From an uncultured Lachnospiraceae bacterium (lineage in GTDB: Bacteria > Bacillota > Clostridia > Lachnospirales > Lachnospiraceae): 64,000 bases of DNA. Under the pieces are notes generated by a model. It was not told where the DNA came from. It did no database searches and saw only the letters and a list, made by a program, of their open reading frames with translations. This document shows, piece by piece, positions 1-9,516 of this stretch. Numbering within the stretch: the first letter of the stretch is position 1; every line of letters starts with the position of its first letter. The stretch covers positions 49,193 to 113,192 of the forward strand of contig CADABQ010000001.1 of the NCBI GenBank assembly GCA_902786205.1, written 5' to 3'. The translations under genes were made by a program, and so were the position numbers.

Positions 1-1
1 G

Positions 2-559
2 TTGTATGAAGAAAAGAATCCGGCACAGTATGTAACAGAGATGCAGCAGATTTTGGCGGATATATCCGGAAAGCAACAAAAAGATTTGGTTCGAATTAAT
101 ATTGCAGCAGGACAGGTTTATGCGGGTGAATGTGATGAGGCAATACAAACAATAGAGAAAATCTCTATTCCTGGTCAACCAGAGGTAAATAGGGTTTTAT
201 GTTATGCTTATGCGGTTACTGCACATTTCTTTCTTGGGCAATATGCAGATGTGAAGAAAATAATGGATGAACAAAGAAAGTTATTGAAAAAGTACGATTC
301 TACAACTTCCGGTTTAACCAATAATATTTTAATGTTATATGTGTTTGAAGACATTACAAAGAAAGAATATACACATGCGTTAGAAACATTGGATACTCTC
401 AAAGATCACAAGATTTCTACGGTTTTACAAGACTTGGTTGATTTTTCTTGTTTAAAATGCTATTGCAAATTGAAACAGGAAGAGAAGTATAGGTGTTTGC
501 TGGAAGAGATGAAAAATAGAGCAGTAGTACCGATTATAAAAATGCAAATAGAAAAGTAA
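2..559 (+). CDS. Hypothetical helical-repeat protein, 3' part
   Basis: The reading frame is open from the first base of the window, so the true start is probably upstream; the TTG at position 2 has no visible ribosome binding site. The 185 visible residues are mostly helix-forming, with alternating short hydrophobic and charged stretches like a tetratricopeptide or similar solenoid (for example residues 40-75 and 120-160). There is no signal peptide or membrane segment in the visible part, but the N-terminus is missing. I do not recognise the family. The gene ends directly at a strong hairpin terminator and converges with the minus-strand activase gene. Confidence 0.6.
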   Translation: MYEEKNPAQYVTEMQQILADISGKQQKDLVRINIAAGQVYAGECDEAIQTIEKISIPGQPEVNRVLCYAYAVTAHFFLGQYADVKKIMDEQRKLLKKYDSTTSGLTNNILMLYVFEDITKKEYTHALETLDTLKDHKISTVLQDLVDFSCLKCYCKLKQEEKYRCLLEEMKNRAVVPIIKMQIEK

Positions 560-607
560 GAAATGCTATTTATGGTAAACATTTACCATAAATAGCATTT
601 CTTTTTT
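559..607. terminator. Bidirectional rho-independent terminator
   Basis: A near-perfect 21-bp inverted repeat (559-579 with 582-602) is followed by a run of T on the plus strand. The A residues at its left side give a U run on the other strand, so it can stop both the gene at its left and the convergent minus-strand activase gene. Confidence 0.85.
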
Positions 608-3600
608 ACTTTGTTTTTAAATTTGTGTTTGCTGTAGAAAGCATTAGTTTGATACGATTTAACTGGTTTACTTCACTTGCACCAGGATCATAATCAACGG
701 CTACGATGTTTGCACCAGGGAAGGCTTGGCGCAGCTCTTTTATTACACCTTTACCTACTACATGGTTTGGAAGACAACCAAATGGCTGTGCACAAACAAT
801 ATTAGAAACGCCGGAATGTATCAGTTCTACCATTTCGCCAGTTAGGAACCAGCCTTCACCTGTCATATTACCAATAGAGACGAATGGTTCTGCGTATTCT
901 GCTAATGTTTGAATGTGTTGCATAGGTTCAAAACGAGTGCTTTGTTCTAGTGCTTTTCTGGCATGTCTACGATAGAATTCAAGTAAACGAATTAGCATAT
1001 TATTAATGGAAGCGGATGTTTTGCTTTTTCCGAAGTATTTTACTTTATAATTGTTGTTGTAACAACTGTACAAGAAAAAGTCTAACAAATCAGGGCAAAC
1101 AGCCTCAGCACCCTCGGCTTCTAAAAGCTCAACTAGATGATTGTTTGCAGTAGGTAAGAATTTTACTAATATTTCTCCAACAATACCTACTTTTGGTTTT
1201 TCTATATCCAACAGTGGAAGTGTATCAAAATCATGAATAATGTCATATACATTTTGTTTAAAGTGTTTTCCTTTTTTTACATCAGCGATACATTTTGTTT
1301 CCCATTTTTTAAATAGTTCGTTGGCAGAGCCAGCTGTTACCTCATAAGGACGTGTTTTATATAAAACACGCATAAAGATATCTCCGTAAACCAGTGCCTG
1401 AATAGCACGATTTACTAAAGCTGGTGTGATTTTAAAACCAGGATTTTTTTCAATGCCTGCGCTTAAGGAAATTACTGGAATTTGTCCATAACCAGCTTTT
1501 TCTAGGGCACGTCGAATAAATCCAATATAATTTGTTGCACGGCATCCGCCACCCGTTTGAGTGATTACTAATGCAACGCGGTCCAAATCATACTTTCCGG
1601 AATCTAATGCTTCCATAAATTGTCCAACAACTAAAAGCGAAGGATAACATGCATCATTATTTACATATTTTAATCCGTAATCCAAACAAGACTTGTTACT
1701 TGGAAGCAATTCTACATTATAACCACAGGATTCAAATGCAGCCATAACTAAATTAAAGTGAATTGGCGACATTTGTGGAACAAGGATAGTATATTTTTTC
1801 TTCATTTCTTTTGTAAAAAGAACTCTGTGGTATGCAGTATCTGTAACGGAAGCTTCAATGTGTTTTCGATCTCTGTCTTTAATCGCAGATAAAAGAGAAC
1901 GTATGCGAATTCTAGCAGCACCAAGGTTGTTTACTTCATCAATCTTTAATACAGTATAAATTTTTCCTGATTTAGTTAAAATATCATTAACTTGATCAGT
2001 TGTAACGGCATCCAGTCCACATCCAAAGGAATTTAGTTGAATTAAGTTTAAATTTGGATTTGTTCGTACATAAGAAGCGGCGGCATAAAGACGGGAATGA
2101 TACACCCATTGGTCCATTACAATAGTAGGACGGTCTACTTTCCCTAAATGCGCAACGCTATCTTCCGTTAATACTGCAATATCGTAGGATGCAATCAATT
2201 CTGGAATTCCATGATTGATTTCTGGATCACAATGATAAGGACGTCCAGCTAAAACAATTCCTTTTTTTCCTGTTTTTTCCAAATATGCAACAACTTCTTC
2301 ACCCTTTGCTTCCATATCCTTATGAGTGTGCTGCAGTTCTTTCCAGGCGCTATGTACAGCCTTTTGTATTTCCGCAGTTGGAATATCGTTTTCCTTTGAA
2401 AAATACTCTGCTAATCTTTTGGAAAGGATTTCTTCGCTTTCAAAAGATAAGAAAGGATTTTGGAATGTAATGTCTCCATTTTTTAGTTCTTCTACATTGT
2501 TTTTGATATTTTCACCATAAGAAGTAACAATTGGACAGTTAAAGTGATTTCCAGCATCTGCTTGTTCTTTTCGCTCATAAAAAACACAAGGATAGAAGAT
2601 ATAGTCGATGCCTTGTCGGATCAACCATGTTACGTGTCCATGTGCCAATTTGGCAGGATAGCATTCAGATTCACTTGGAATCGATTCGATACCTAATTCA
2701 TAGATCTTTCTTGTAGATTCAGGTGATAATACTACCTGATAACCAAGTTCCGTAAAGAATGTATGCCAAAATGGATAATTTTCATACATATTTAAAACAC
2801 GCGGAATACCAACTTTTCCTCGAACAGCATGTTCCTCATCTAATGCTTCGTATTGGAAGAGGCGTTTTAACTTGTATGCAAATAAGTTAGGAACACTATC
2901 TGATTTTTTCGCTTTTCCTAATCCACGTTCGCAACGATTACCAGTAATAAATTGTCTTCCACCGGAAAATTTATTGATTGTTAAAAGACAATTATTTGTA
3001 CAACCCTTACAACGGGCTAACGTTGTTTCAAACTGCAAAGAATTGATTTTTTCAATGGATAGCATTGTAGTATTCGTTTTTCCGTCGTAATGTTCTCTTG
3101 CAATCAAAGCAGCACCAAATGCCCCCATGATACCTGCAATGTCTGGTCGAACAGCTTCACATCCAGAGATGATTTCAAAACTACGTAAAACAGCATCATT
3201 GTAAAAAGTACCACCTTGCACTACAATCTTTTTACCCAAATCTTTTGGATCTGTTATTTTAATAACTTTTAGTAAAGCATTTTTGATAACAGAGTAGGCA
3301 AGACCGGCAGAAATATCATCAACACCAGCACCTTCTTTTTGTGCCTGTTTTACTTTTGAATTCATAAATACGGTACATCTGGAACCTAGATCAATTGGGT
3401 TTTTGGCAAATAAAGCAACTTTCGCAAAATCAGCAACTTCATATTGTAAAGATTTTGCAAAGGTTTCAATAAAAGAACCACAACCAGAAGAACAGGCTTC
3501 GTTAAGCTGAACACTATCAATGGTTCCGTTTTTTATTTTCATGCATTTCATATCCTGTCCGCCGATGTCCAAAATACAATCCACATCAGGTTCAAAGAAA

Positions 3601-4826
3601 GATGCTGCATAATAATGTGCAATAGTTTCCACTTCTCCTTCATCAAGCATAAAGGCTTCTTTGATCAAAGCTTCTCCGTAACCGGTTGAACATGCACGTA
3701 CAATGCGGGCACTGTCTGGTAAAATAGAATAAATCTCTTTTAAGGATTTTGTAGTTGTTTTAAGTGGGCTACCATTATTACTACTATAAAAAGAGTAAAG
3801 AAGGGAGCCGTCTTCCGCAACTAAAGCAACTTTTGTTGTTGTTGAACCGGCATCGATTCCTAAGAAACAATCTCCTTCGTATGTAGAAAGTTCTTTTTCG
3901 ATTACTTTATGTTGTGCATGTCGCTTAGAAAAAGCATCATATTCTTCTTTTGTTTTAAATAAGGGTTCCATACGTGTAACTTCAAATTCCATTTTAATAC
4001 CATGATTTAGGCGCTCGCTTAATTGGTCTAAAGAAGTTACTATATTTAAATCTGCATTCATGGCAGAACCAACTGCTGCAAATAAATGTGAATGTTTTGG
4101 AGCAATGATTTCATCTGGGGTAAGTTTTAATGTCCGGATAAAAGCTTGCTTTAATTCGGTCAGGAAGTGTAGTGGACCACCTAAGAATGCTACATTTCCT
4201 CGAATTGGTTTTCCACATGCTAAACCACTGATTGTCTGATTTACAACAGCTTGAAAGATAGAAGCCGATAAGTCTTCTTTTGTAGCACCTTCGTTGATAA
4301 GTGGTTGGATATCTGTTTTCGCAAATACACCACAACGAGCTGCAATCGGATATATGGCTTTGTAATTTTTGGCGTATTCATTTAGACCAGTAGCATCTGT
4401 TTTTAATAAAGTAGCCATTTGGTCAATAAAAGAACCGGTTCCACCAGCACAGATACCATTCATACGCTGATCAATACCACCGGTAAAATAAATGATTTTA
4501 GCGTCTTCTCCACCCAGTTCAATAGCAACGTCCGTTTGAGGCGCATAGTCTTTTAATGCAGTAGCTACTGCCACAACCTCTTGGACAAAAGGAACATTTA
4601 AGTGTTTTGAAAGAGTCAAACCGCCTGAACCGGTAATGACGGGGGAAATTTCCAGATTTCCTAATTTTTTATAAGCATCATTAATAATGCTGGCCAATGT
4701 TTCTTGTATATTAGCAAAATGGCGTTGGTAATCTGAAAATAAAATTGTGTTATTTGAATCGAGTACAGCAACCTTAACTGTGGTTGAGCCGATATCAATT
4801 CCTAAAGTATATTTCATATTGCTCAT
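606..4826 (-). CDS. 2-hydroxyacyl-CoA dehydratase-type activase, giant fused form
   Basis: This 1406-residue protein belongs to the BadF/BadG/BcrA/BcrD ATPase (HgdC-like) family. Relatives use ATP to inject an electron into 2-hydroxyacyl-CoA dehydratases; the substrate of this large form is not known. Two ASKHA ATPase domains are visible, each opening with a GIDxGST phosphate loop (about residues 8 and 323). Each also has the cysteine motifs that hold the bridging [4Fe-4S] cluster: CAGGTGSF with ARCGVF in the first, CSSGCGSF with SRCTVF in the second. A CKGCTNNC cluster follows near residue 640, then a DUF2229-like region and a C-terminal part resembling dehydratase subunits. The ATG at 4826 overlaps the stop of a short leader ORF; 4817 is an alternative start. 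No dehydratase subunit gene is adjacent. Confidence 0.9.
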   Translation of the reverse strand: MSNMKYTLGIDIGSTTVKVAVLDSNNTILFSDYQRHFANIQETLASIINDAYKKLGNLEISPVITGSGGLTLSKHLNVPFVQEVVAVATALKDYAPQTDVAIELGGEDAKIIYFTGGIDQRMNGICAGGTGSFIDQMATLLKTDATGLNEYAKNYKAIYPIAARCGVFAKTDIQPLINEGATKEDLSASIFQAVVNQTISGLACGKPIRGNVAFLGGPLHFLTELKQAFIRTLKLTPDEIIAPKHSHLFAAVGSAMNADLNIVTSLDQLSERLNHGIKMEFEVTRMEPLFKTKEEYDAFSKRHAQHKVIEKELSTYEGDCFLGIDAGSTTTKVALVAEDGSLLYSFYSSNNGSPLKTTTKSLKEIYSILPDSARIVRACSTGYGEALIKEAFMLDEGEVETIAHYYAASFFEPDVDCILDIGGQDMKCMKIKNGTIDSVQLNEACSSGCGSFIETFAKSLQYEVADFAKVALFAKNPIDLGSRCTVFMNSKVKQAQKEGAGVDDISAGLAYSVIKNALLKVIKITDPKDLGKKIVVQGGTFYNDAVLRSFEIISGCEAVRPDIAGIMGAFGAALIAREHYDGKTNTTMLSIEKINSLQFETTLARCKGCTNNCLLTINKFSGGRQFITGNRCERGLGKAKKSDSVPNLFAYKLKRLFQYEALDEEHAVRGKVGIPRVLNMYENYPFWHTFFTELGYQVVLSPESTRKIYELGIESIPSESECYPAKLAHGHVTWLIRQGIDYIFYPCVFYERKEQADAGNHFNCPIVTSYGENIKNNVEELKNGDITFQNPFLSFESEEILSKRLAEYFSKENDIPTAEIQKAVHSAWKELQHTHKDMEAKGEEVVAYLEKTGKKGIVLAGRPYHCDPEINHGIPELIASYDIAVLTEDSVAHLGKVDRPTIVMDQWVYHSRLYAAASYVRTNPNLNLIQLNSFGCGLDAVTTDQVNDILTKSGKIYTVLKIDEVNNLGAARIRIRSLLSAIKDRDRKHIEASVTDTAYHRVLFTKEMKKKYTILVPQMSPIHFNLVMAAFESCGYNVELLPSNKSCLDYGLKYVNNDACYPSLLVVGQFMEALDSGKYDLDRVALVITQTGGGCRATNYIGFIRRALEKAGYGQIPVISLSAGIEKNPGFKITPALVNRAIQALVYGDIFMRVLYKTRPYEVTAGSANELFKKWETKCIADVKKGKHFKQNVYDIIHDFDTLPLLDIEKPKVGIVGEILVKFLPTANNHLVELLEAEGAEAVCPDLLDFFLYSCYNNNYKVKYFGKSKTSASINNMLIRLLEFYRRHARKALEQSTRFEPMQHIQTLAEYAEPFVSIGNMTGEGWFLTGEMVELIHSGVSNIVCAQPFGCLPNHVVGKGVIKELRQAFPGANIVAVDYDPGASEVNQLNRIKLMLSTANTNLKTK

Positions 4827-4846
4827 AGTTTTCCGGCAAAAGCCAT
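4823..4846 (-). CDS. Putative 7-codon leader ORF before the activase
   Basis: The best ribosome binding site before the activase (AAAGGAGG, read on the minus strand) is about 23 bases from the activase ATG. It is correctly placed, however, for an ATG at 4846 that opens a 7-codon ORF reading MAFAGKL. Its TGA overlaps the activase ATG as ATGA, the classic arrangement for translational coupling. It may simply deliver ribosomes to the large gene. No attenuator hairpin or run of regulatory codons is visible. The alternative is that the spacing is a chance feature. Confidence 0.35.
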   Translation of the reverse strand: MAFAGKL

Positions 4847-4895
4847 AATCCTCCTTTAAAAAGTCTAATCGTATGGATAAAAGCATACCCTACCT

Positions 4896-4924
4896 ATTAT
4901 ACGACAGCTTTTTTTTGAAAGCAA
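4896..4924 (-). promoter_or_regulatory. Candidate sigma-A promoter of the activase gene
   Basis: On the minus strand TTGCTT (4919-4924) is separated by 17 bases from a perfect TATAAT (4896-4901), about 50 bases before the leader ORF. The -35 box is weak but the -10 box and spacing are ideal. Confidence 0.5.
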
Positions 4925-5095
4925 TAAGGGATTTTTCTTCCTAATAAAATGGAAATTGTGCAAAATGTGCATATCTTTTTGGAAAACAGAAAAAAACTAT
5001 ACGTTTTATATAAAAATCAATTTTCAGAGTGAAAGTAGGAACATTTGGAAAAGAAAAAGAATATAGTATCCTATCGAGTATTAGGAGTGAAAAAA

Positions 5096-5512
5096 ATGGA
5101 AGAGAGATTTTGTGATGGAGAAGCATATCAGATAAAAGAAGGAGATACACTGTACCGAATAAGTAGGAAATATAGAATTTCGTTGGATCGTATTATGGAG
5201 GCAAATCCTTATGTGGATGTTTATAATTTACAGCCTGGTGAATGGATTTGCGTACCTATAGAGAGGCAAAGACCGCTTCCAATTCGTCAAGAGCCAAGTG
5301 GAAATGTAGAAAACAAAGTCCCAAACAATCAAAATAATATGGAAGAAAATGGGATTATTTTGGAATATGTTATTACGGGAGAAGACACATTAAAGCAGGT
5401 ATTAGATAAATTTGACGTTAGTTTGGAGGAACTGTTAAAATATAATGGAATGAATGCAATTGGATTAAAACGTGGTACTGTTTTAAAGATACCAGGAAGA
5501 ACGAATGACTAA
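5096..5512 (+). CDS. LysM-domain protein
   Basis: A 138-residue protein with two LysM peptidoglycan-binding modules. The first is near residues 11-55 (YQIKEGDTLYRISRKY ... LQPGEWICVP) and the second near residues 90-135 (YVITGEDTLKQVLDKF ... LKRGTVLKIP). An Asn/Gln/Pro-rich linker joins them. There is no signal peptide, so it may act on the spore or mother-cell side rather than outside the cell, as several clostridial spore-coat LysM proteins do; that is inference. The ATG at 5096 is chosen because TTAGGAGTG precedes it at good distance; an in-frame TTG at 5045 would add 17 residues but has no binding site. Confidence 0.8.
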   Translation: MEERFCDGEAYQIKEGDTLYRISRKYRISLDRIMEANPYVDVYNLQPGEWICVPIERQRPLPIRQEPSGNVENKVPNNQNNMEENGIILEYVITGEDTLKQVLDKFDVSLEELLKYNGMNAIGLKRGTVLKIPGRTND

Positions 5513-5518
5513 ATTACA

Positions 5519-5547
5519 TTGCCATTTTTTGCAAAAAAGTATATAAT
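5519..5547 (+). promoter_or_regulatory. Sigma-A type promoter before the AAA+ gene
   Basis: TTGCCA (5519-5524), a 17-base spacer, and a perfect TATAAT (5542-5547) lie about 100 bases before the AAA+ ATPase start. Confidence 0.6.
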
Positions 5548-5648
5548 TAAGAAGAATTGTATAGAGAACGGAATTTAAGTGAAAAAGAAATGAACATGGA
5601 GATAATTTTTCTTAACAAAGGTTGGATAAGGGGCAGGAGGGCGATTGG

Positions 5649-7433
5649 ATGATACAACCGGAATTTTCAAATGAACAATTGTTGGAAATTGCAAAAGAGA
5701 GTTATGAGAATATGTTGTTGTTTTGTCAGACATTGGATGCAGAAAATTATTGGAAAGAACCGGGATATTTTTTGCATCAGAATATTTATGAATTATTAGA
5801 TATGTATTTGCAGGCATTATTATTAAACCAGATGGTTTATTGTGGAGAAAATGGCATAGAACAGAGAAAATTTATGCTAGGATTGGTTTCAAAAAATCCA
5901 TTAGGATGTCCGGAGGAGGGGGAACTGCCGGACGAGGTAATTGTGATGGCGAATAAGTTATTACGAACACCTCCTATTATTCTACAGTTATGTGGAGTAC
6001 GTGACGGAAAAGAAAATTCTTTTTTTTCCAGCTATTTTTTTGATTCGCTATTAAATATTTTATTGGCGATTTCATTGCTTGACCATAAGCAGAGTGTGTA
6101 TGCGGACAAGTTTATTACAGAATTTTACGAAAAAAATATATATTTTGTAAATGAAGATCAAAGAATGAAAGTAGTAAATTCCCGTTACTTATTTTTGAAA
6201 CTTAGTTCAGAAAAATTTTATTTGGAAAAGGCACCAGTACAAAGGTTACAGGAATACAGAGAACAAAAAAAGGAACAGGAAAAAGCGGAAAGAAAGAAAA
6301 TAGAAGAGAGCGCAAAAGAAAAAAATAGCAAAAAAAGAGAAGAAGTAAAAGAAAAAAATGAAAAAGAACAAATACAGGAAAAAGAACAAATCAAAGAGAA
6401 GAGTATAGAAAAGGAAGCGGAAAAGTCTAAAAAGCGCAGCATCTTTGAATATACGGATGAGGAATTGAAAAAATTACAACAGATGGGGGAGTTAAAGATT
6501 GCAACACCTGCAATTGACAGAATAAAAAGAGAACGGCAGGAAGCAGAAAAAAGGCTGCAAGAGGAAAGATTGGAACAGATAAAAAAAGAAATCAATAAAA
6601 TCAATCATGCACAAAAGTTGCAAGAGTTGTTAGATGAATTAAATGAATTAGTCGGATTACAGGATGTAAAAAGCGAGATACAGTCCTTAATTAATTTGAT
6701 AAAAGTAAAGAAAATGCGGGAAAGTTATGATATGCCTTCTATGGATGTAAGTTATCATATGGTTTTTACTGGTAATCCGGGTACAGGAAAGACGACGGTG
6801 GCACGACTGGTTGCGAAAATATATAAGGAATTAGGGATACTTTCGAAAGGACAATTAGTTGAGGTGGATCGTTCGGGCTTGGTGGCAGGATATGTAGGAC
6901 AAACTGCAATAAAAGTGCAGGAGGTAGCAGAAAAAGCAATGGGTGGAATTTTGTTTATTGATGAAGCCTATGCATTGTCAAACAGAAAAGATGCGAATGA
7001 TTTTGGCGGAGAAGCCATTGATACACTTGTAAAGATTATGGAAGATCATAGAGAAGATTTTGTTGTGATTGTAGCAGGATATAAAAAAGAAATGGATGGA
7101 TTTTTAAAAGCTAATACGGGACTTATTTCCAGATTTAATAAATTTATAAATTTTAAAGATTATACAACAGAAGAATTAATGCTTATTTTAGATTGTTTAT
7201 TGGCAAAATCAAATTTATGCATGACAAGGGAAGCGAGAGAAAAGGTAAAAGAAGAAATTGAAAAAATGGATGTGGAACAGAAGTTTTTATTTGGAAATGG
7301 TCGGGGGATGCGAAACTTGTTTGAGAGTATACTTAGAGAGCAGGCAAATCGAATTGTAAATTTAGACTTTCCAACACAGGAACAATTGATGCAGATTGAA
7401 TTACAAGATGTAGTGGAGGTAACTATTTTTTAG
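5649..7433 (+). CDS. AAA+ ATPase, CbbX/SpoVK-like, with charged coiled coil
   Basis: A 594-residue protein. The C-terminal half is an AAA+ domain of the CbbX/SpoVK type, with Walker A GNPGTGKTT near residue 375 and Walker B ILFIDEAYAL near residue 433. The N-terminal 190 residues are of unknown fold. Between them, at about residues 195-325, lies a run made almost only of Lys, Glu, Gln and Arg, expected to form a long coiled coil or single helix. Members of this ATPase family remodel partner proteins, for example in RuBisCO reactivation or sporulation; no target is evident here. The ATG at 5649 has AGGAGG 9 bases before it; the TTG at 5622 does not. It appears to be a single-gene unit. Confidence 0.75.
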   Translation: MIQPEFSNEQLLEIAKESYENMLLFCQTLDAENYWKEPGYFLHQNIYELLDMYLQALLLNQMVYCGENGIEQRKFMLGLVSKNPLGCPEEGELPDEVIVMANKLLRTPPIILQLCGVRDGKENSFFSSYFFDSLLNILLAISLLDHKQSVYADKFITEFYEKNIYFVNEDQRMKVVNSRYLFLKLSSEKFYLEKAPVQRLQEYREQKKEQEKAERKKIEESAKEKNSKKREEVKEKNEKEQIQEKEQIKEKSIEKEAEKSKKRSIFEYTDEELKKLQQMGELKIATPAIDRIKRERQEAEKRLQEERLEQIKKEINKINHAQKLQELLDELNELVGLQDVKSEIQSLINLIKVKKMRESYDMPSMDVSYHMVFTGNPGTGKTTVARLVAKIYKELGILSKGQLVEVDRSGLVAGYVGQTAIKVQEVAEKAMGGILFIDEAYALSNRKDANDFGGEAIDTLVKIMEDHREDFVVIVAGYKKEMDGFLKANTGLISRFNKFINFKDYTTEELMLILDCLLAKSNLCMTREAREKVKEEIEKMDVEQKFLFGNGRGMRNLFESILREQANRIVNLDFPTQEQLMQIELQDVVEVTIF

Positions 7434-7581
7434 TATTTCAATTACCCTTAACCTACAAGTAGCCATGTGCAAATTGAACAATTCTTTCTGTCTGGCTGAA
7501 AGGAAAATATGGAATAGTTCAACCGGCATTCATAAAGTAATCCATCTGGCTGAATGGTTATAAACAAATTTATGTAGTTAC

Positions 7582-7610
7582 TTGAATTTTTACTGCGTAT
7601 GCGATATAGT
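7582..7610 (+). promoter_or_regulatory. Promoter before rsmD-coaD
   Basis: TTGAAT (7582-7587), a 17-base spacer, and TATAGT (7605-7610). The preceding 150 bases contain two copies of TCTGGCTGAA about 64 bases apart but no gene. Confidence 0.55.
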
Positions 7611-7685
7611 ATATATCATGGCTATTTTTTACACAAAAGAGGATAGAGTTTTCTTTAATACATGAATTGTGAAAGGGATGATAAG

Positions 7686-8243
7686 ATGCGAGTGATAGCA
7701 GGAACAGCGAGAAGAATACAGTTAAAAACACCAGCTGGCATGGAGACCAGACCTACGACAGATCGAATTAAGGAAACATTATTCAATATGATACAATCGC
7801 AGTTATATGATTGCAGTTTTTTAGATTTGTTTAGCGGAAGTGGAGCAATTGGAATTGAAGCCTTAAGTCGTGGAGCAGAAAAAACAGTATTTATAGATTC
7901 TGGAATAGAAGCGATTCGATGTGTAAAGGATAACTTAAAAAAAACGCATTTAGAAGAGAAAGCAGAAGTTATAAAAGGTGATGTGTTAACAACTTTGCAG
8001 CAATTAAATTTGAAAAAAGAGCATTTTGATATTATTTTTATGGATCCACCTTATCGGTGTCAATGGGAACAAAGAGTATTAGAGGTATTGAAATGTACAC
8101 AGTTGTTAAAAAAAGATACTATGATTATTGTAGAGGCATCGCTTGATACTGATTTTTCTTATGTGGAACAGTTGGGTTATGAAATCCGTAAAGAAAAAAA
8201 GTATAAAACAAACAAGCATATTTTTCTTTATAAAACAGAGTAG
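7686..8243 (+). CDS. rsmD: 16S rRNA (guanine-966-N2)-methyltransferase RsmD
   Basis: This 185-residue class I SAM-dependent methyltransferase modifies G966 of 16S rRNA on the small ribosomal subunit. The start MRVIAGTARR is typical of the family, the SAM loop is LDLFSGSGAIGIEAL (about residues 44-58), and the catalytic motif is MDPPY (about 118-122). The length is that of a single-domain RsmD. I chose the ATG at 7686, preceded by GAAAGGGATG; an upstream in-frame ATG at 7662 would add 8 residues. It lies just before coaD, a pairing conserved across Firmicutes. Confidence 0.92.
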   Translation: MRVIAGTARRIQLKTPAGMETRPTTDRIKETLFNMIQSQLYDCSFLDLFSGSGAIGIEALSRGAEKTVFIDSGIEAIRCVKDNLKKTHLEEKAEVIKGDVLTTLQQLNLKKEHFDIIFMDPPYRCQWEQRVLEVLKCTQLLKKDTMIIVEASLDTDFSYVEQLGYEIRKEKKYKTNKHIFLYKTE

Positions 8244-8286
8244 GTGTAGATAAAAGTACGCAATATAAAATTGGAGGTATCCAATC

Positions 8287-8784
8287 ATGAGAATTGGAAT
8301 CTATCCGGGAAGTTTTGATCCGGTTACAATAGGACATTTAGATATTATTAAAAGGTCAGCTTTATTAGTAGACCGATTAATAATTGGAGTGCTAAATAAC
8401 AGTAAAAAAAGCCCTGTATTTACTGCGGAAGAAAGAAAAGGGATGATAGAATCTGTAGTAAAAAATATACCGAATGTTCAGGTAGAAGTATTTGATGGTT
8501 TACTTGTGGACTTTGCAAAGTTAAAGCAGGCAGAAGTGGTTTTTCGAGGATTGCGAGCAGTGACAGATTTCGAATATGAATTACAATTGGCACAGTTGAA
8601 CCGTAGCCTATATCCTAAATTGGATACTATGTTTTTGGCTGCAAGTGTTGAATATTCATATTTAAGTTCTAGTGCAGTTCGGGAAATTGCATCTTATCAG
8701 GGAGATATTTCTATGATGGTGCCAAAAGAGTTGGTTTCTGTTGTAGAGGATAAATTTAGAAGTTTGAAAATGGATAAAAAGTAA
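8287..8784 (+). CDS. coaD: Phosphopantetheine adenylyltransferase
   Basis: CoaD transfers AMP from ATP to 4'-phosphopantetheine to give dephospho-CoA, the fourth step of coenzyme A synthesis, in the cytoplasm. The 165 residues match the usual length. The nucleotidyltransferase signature is complete: YPGSFDPVTIGHLD at residues 5-18 with the T/HxGH motif, and a C-terminal SSSAVREI motif that closes over ATP. GGAGG precedes the ATG by 9 bases. It is 43 bases after rsmD and likely in one transcript with it. Confidence 0.95.
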   Translation: MRIGIYPGSFDPVTIGHLDIIKRSALLVDRLIIGVLNNSKKSPVFTAEERKGMIESVVKNIPNVQVEVFDGLLVDFAKLKQAEVVFRGLRAVTDFEYELQLAQLNRSLYPKLDTMFLAASVEYSYLSSSAVREIASYQGDISMMVPKELVSVVEDKFRSLKMDKK

Positions 8785-8859
8785 TGCGTTAGAGTAGAGG
8801 TTTATTACAAGATAGAAGACAGACAAGGTAGCTAGATCATAGAAAGAGGAGTGTATAAA

Positions 8860-9516
8860 ATGGCAGTAAGTAGGATTGAAGAATTAATAGAAGATATATA
8901 TGATTTTGTGGAAGAATGTAAGATGCAACCATTATCATCAACAAAGGTTATTGTGCCAAAAGATGAATTATATGATTTATTGGATGAATTGCGTTTACGC
9001 ACACCAGACGAAATAAAAAGATACAAGAAAATGTTAGAAAACAAGGATGCTATTTTACAGGATGCAGAGGCAAAAGCGAACGCTATGCTTGCGGAAGCAC
9101 AGGATAAGATGGATGCATTGGTGGACGAGCATCAGATTATGCAGCAGGCGTATGCACAAGCAGATCAGATTATTCAACAAGCACAGATGCAGGCAGAGCA
9201 GATGTTATCATCCGCAGAAAATGATGCAAATCAGATTAGAACTGGTGCAATCAGCTATACATCAGATATGTTGATCGGATTGGAAAATATTATGGACAAA
9301 TCGTATAATGAATGCAGAATGCATTATGAGAGTCTTTTACATAATATGCAAGAAAATATGGAAATTGTACGTGCAAATCATCGTGAATTAACAGGAATGC
9401 CAGAATCGCCAGCTTCAGAAGAGACACCAATACCTGAGACTGAAGAAACTACAGATCAGGATGTTGTAAAACATGAAGGTGTAATTGATGATTATTCATA
9501 TCCGGAAGAATATTAA
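8860..9516 (+). CDS. Conserved coiled-coil protein (V-ATPase subunit H-like)
   Basis: A 218-residue soluble protein without signal peptide or membrane segment. Residues 50-130 form a heptad-rich coiled coil full of Ala, Gln and Glu (repeats such as QAQMQAEQML), like DivIVA-type proteins or H subunits of V-type ATPases. The C-terminus is acidic and Pro/Thr/Glu-rich. Clostridial genomes often carry such a gene just after coaD and annotate it only as a hypothetical or ATPase-like protein; a role in envelope or division scaffolding is possible but unproven. The start is the ATG at 8860 with AGAGGA upstream. Its last 21 bases overlap the 3' end of the convergent ylbJ gene. Confidence 0.6.
   Translation: MAVSRIEELIEDIYDFVEECKMQPLSSTKVIVPKDELYDLLDELRLRTPDEIKRYKKMLENKDAILQDAEAKANAMLAEAQDKMDALVDEHQIMQQAYAQADQIIQQAQMQAEQMLSSAENDANQIRTGAISYTSDMLIGLENIMDKSYNECRMHYESLLHNMQENMEIVRANHRELTGMPESPASEETPIPETEETTDQDVVKHEGVIDDYSYPEEY

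Noticed and set aside
6218..6604. 128-codon ORF on the minus strand
   Set aside because: It is the complement of the Lys/Glu-rich stretch of the AAA+ gene; its Ser/Phe/Cys-rich translation is an artefact of that composition.
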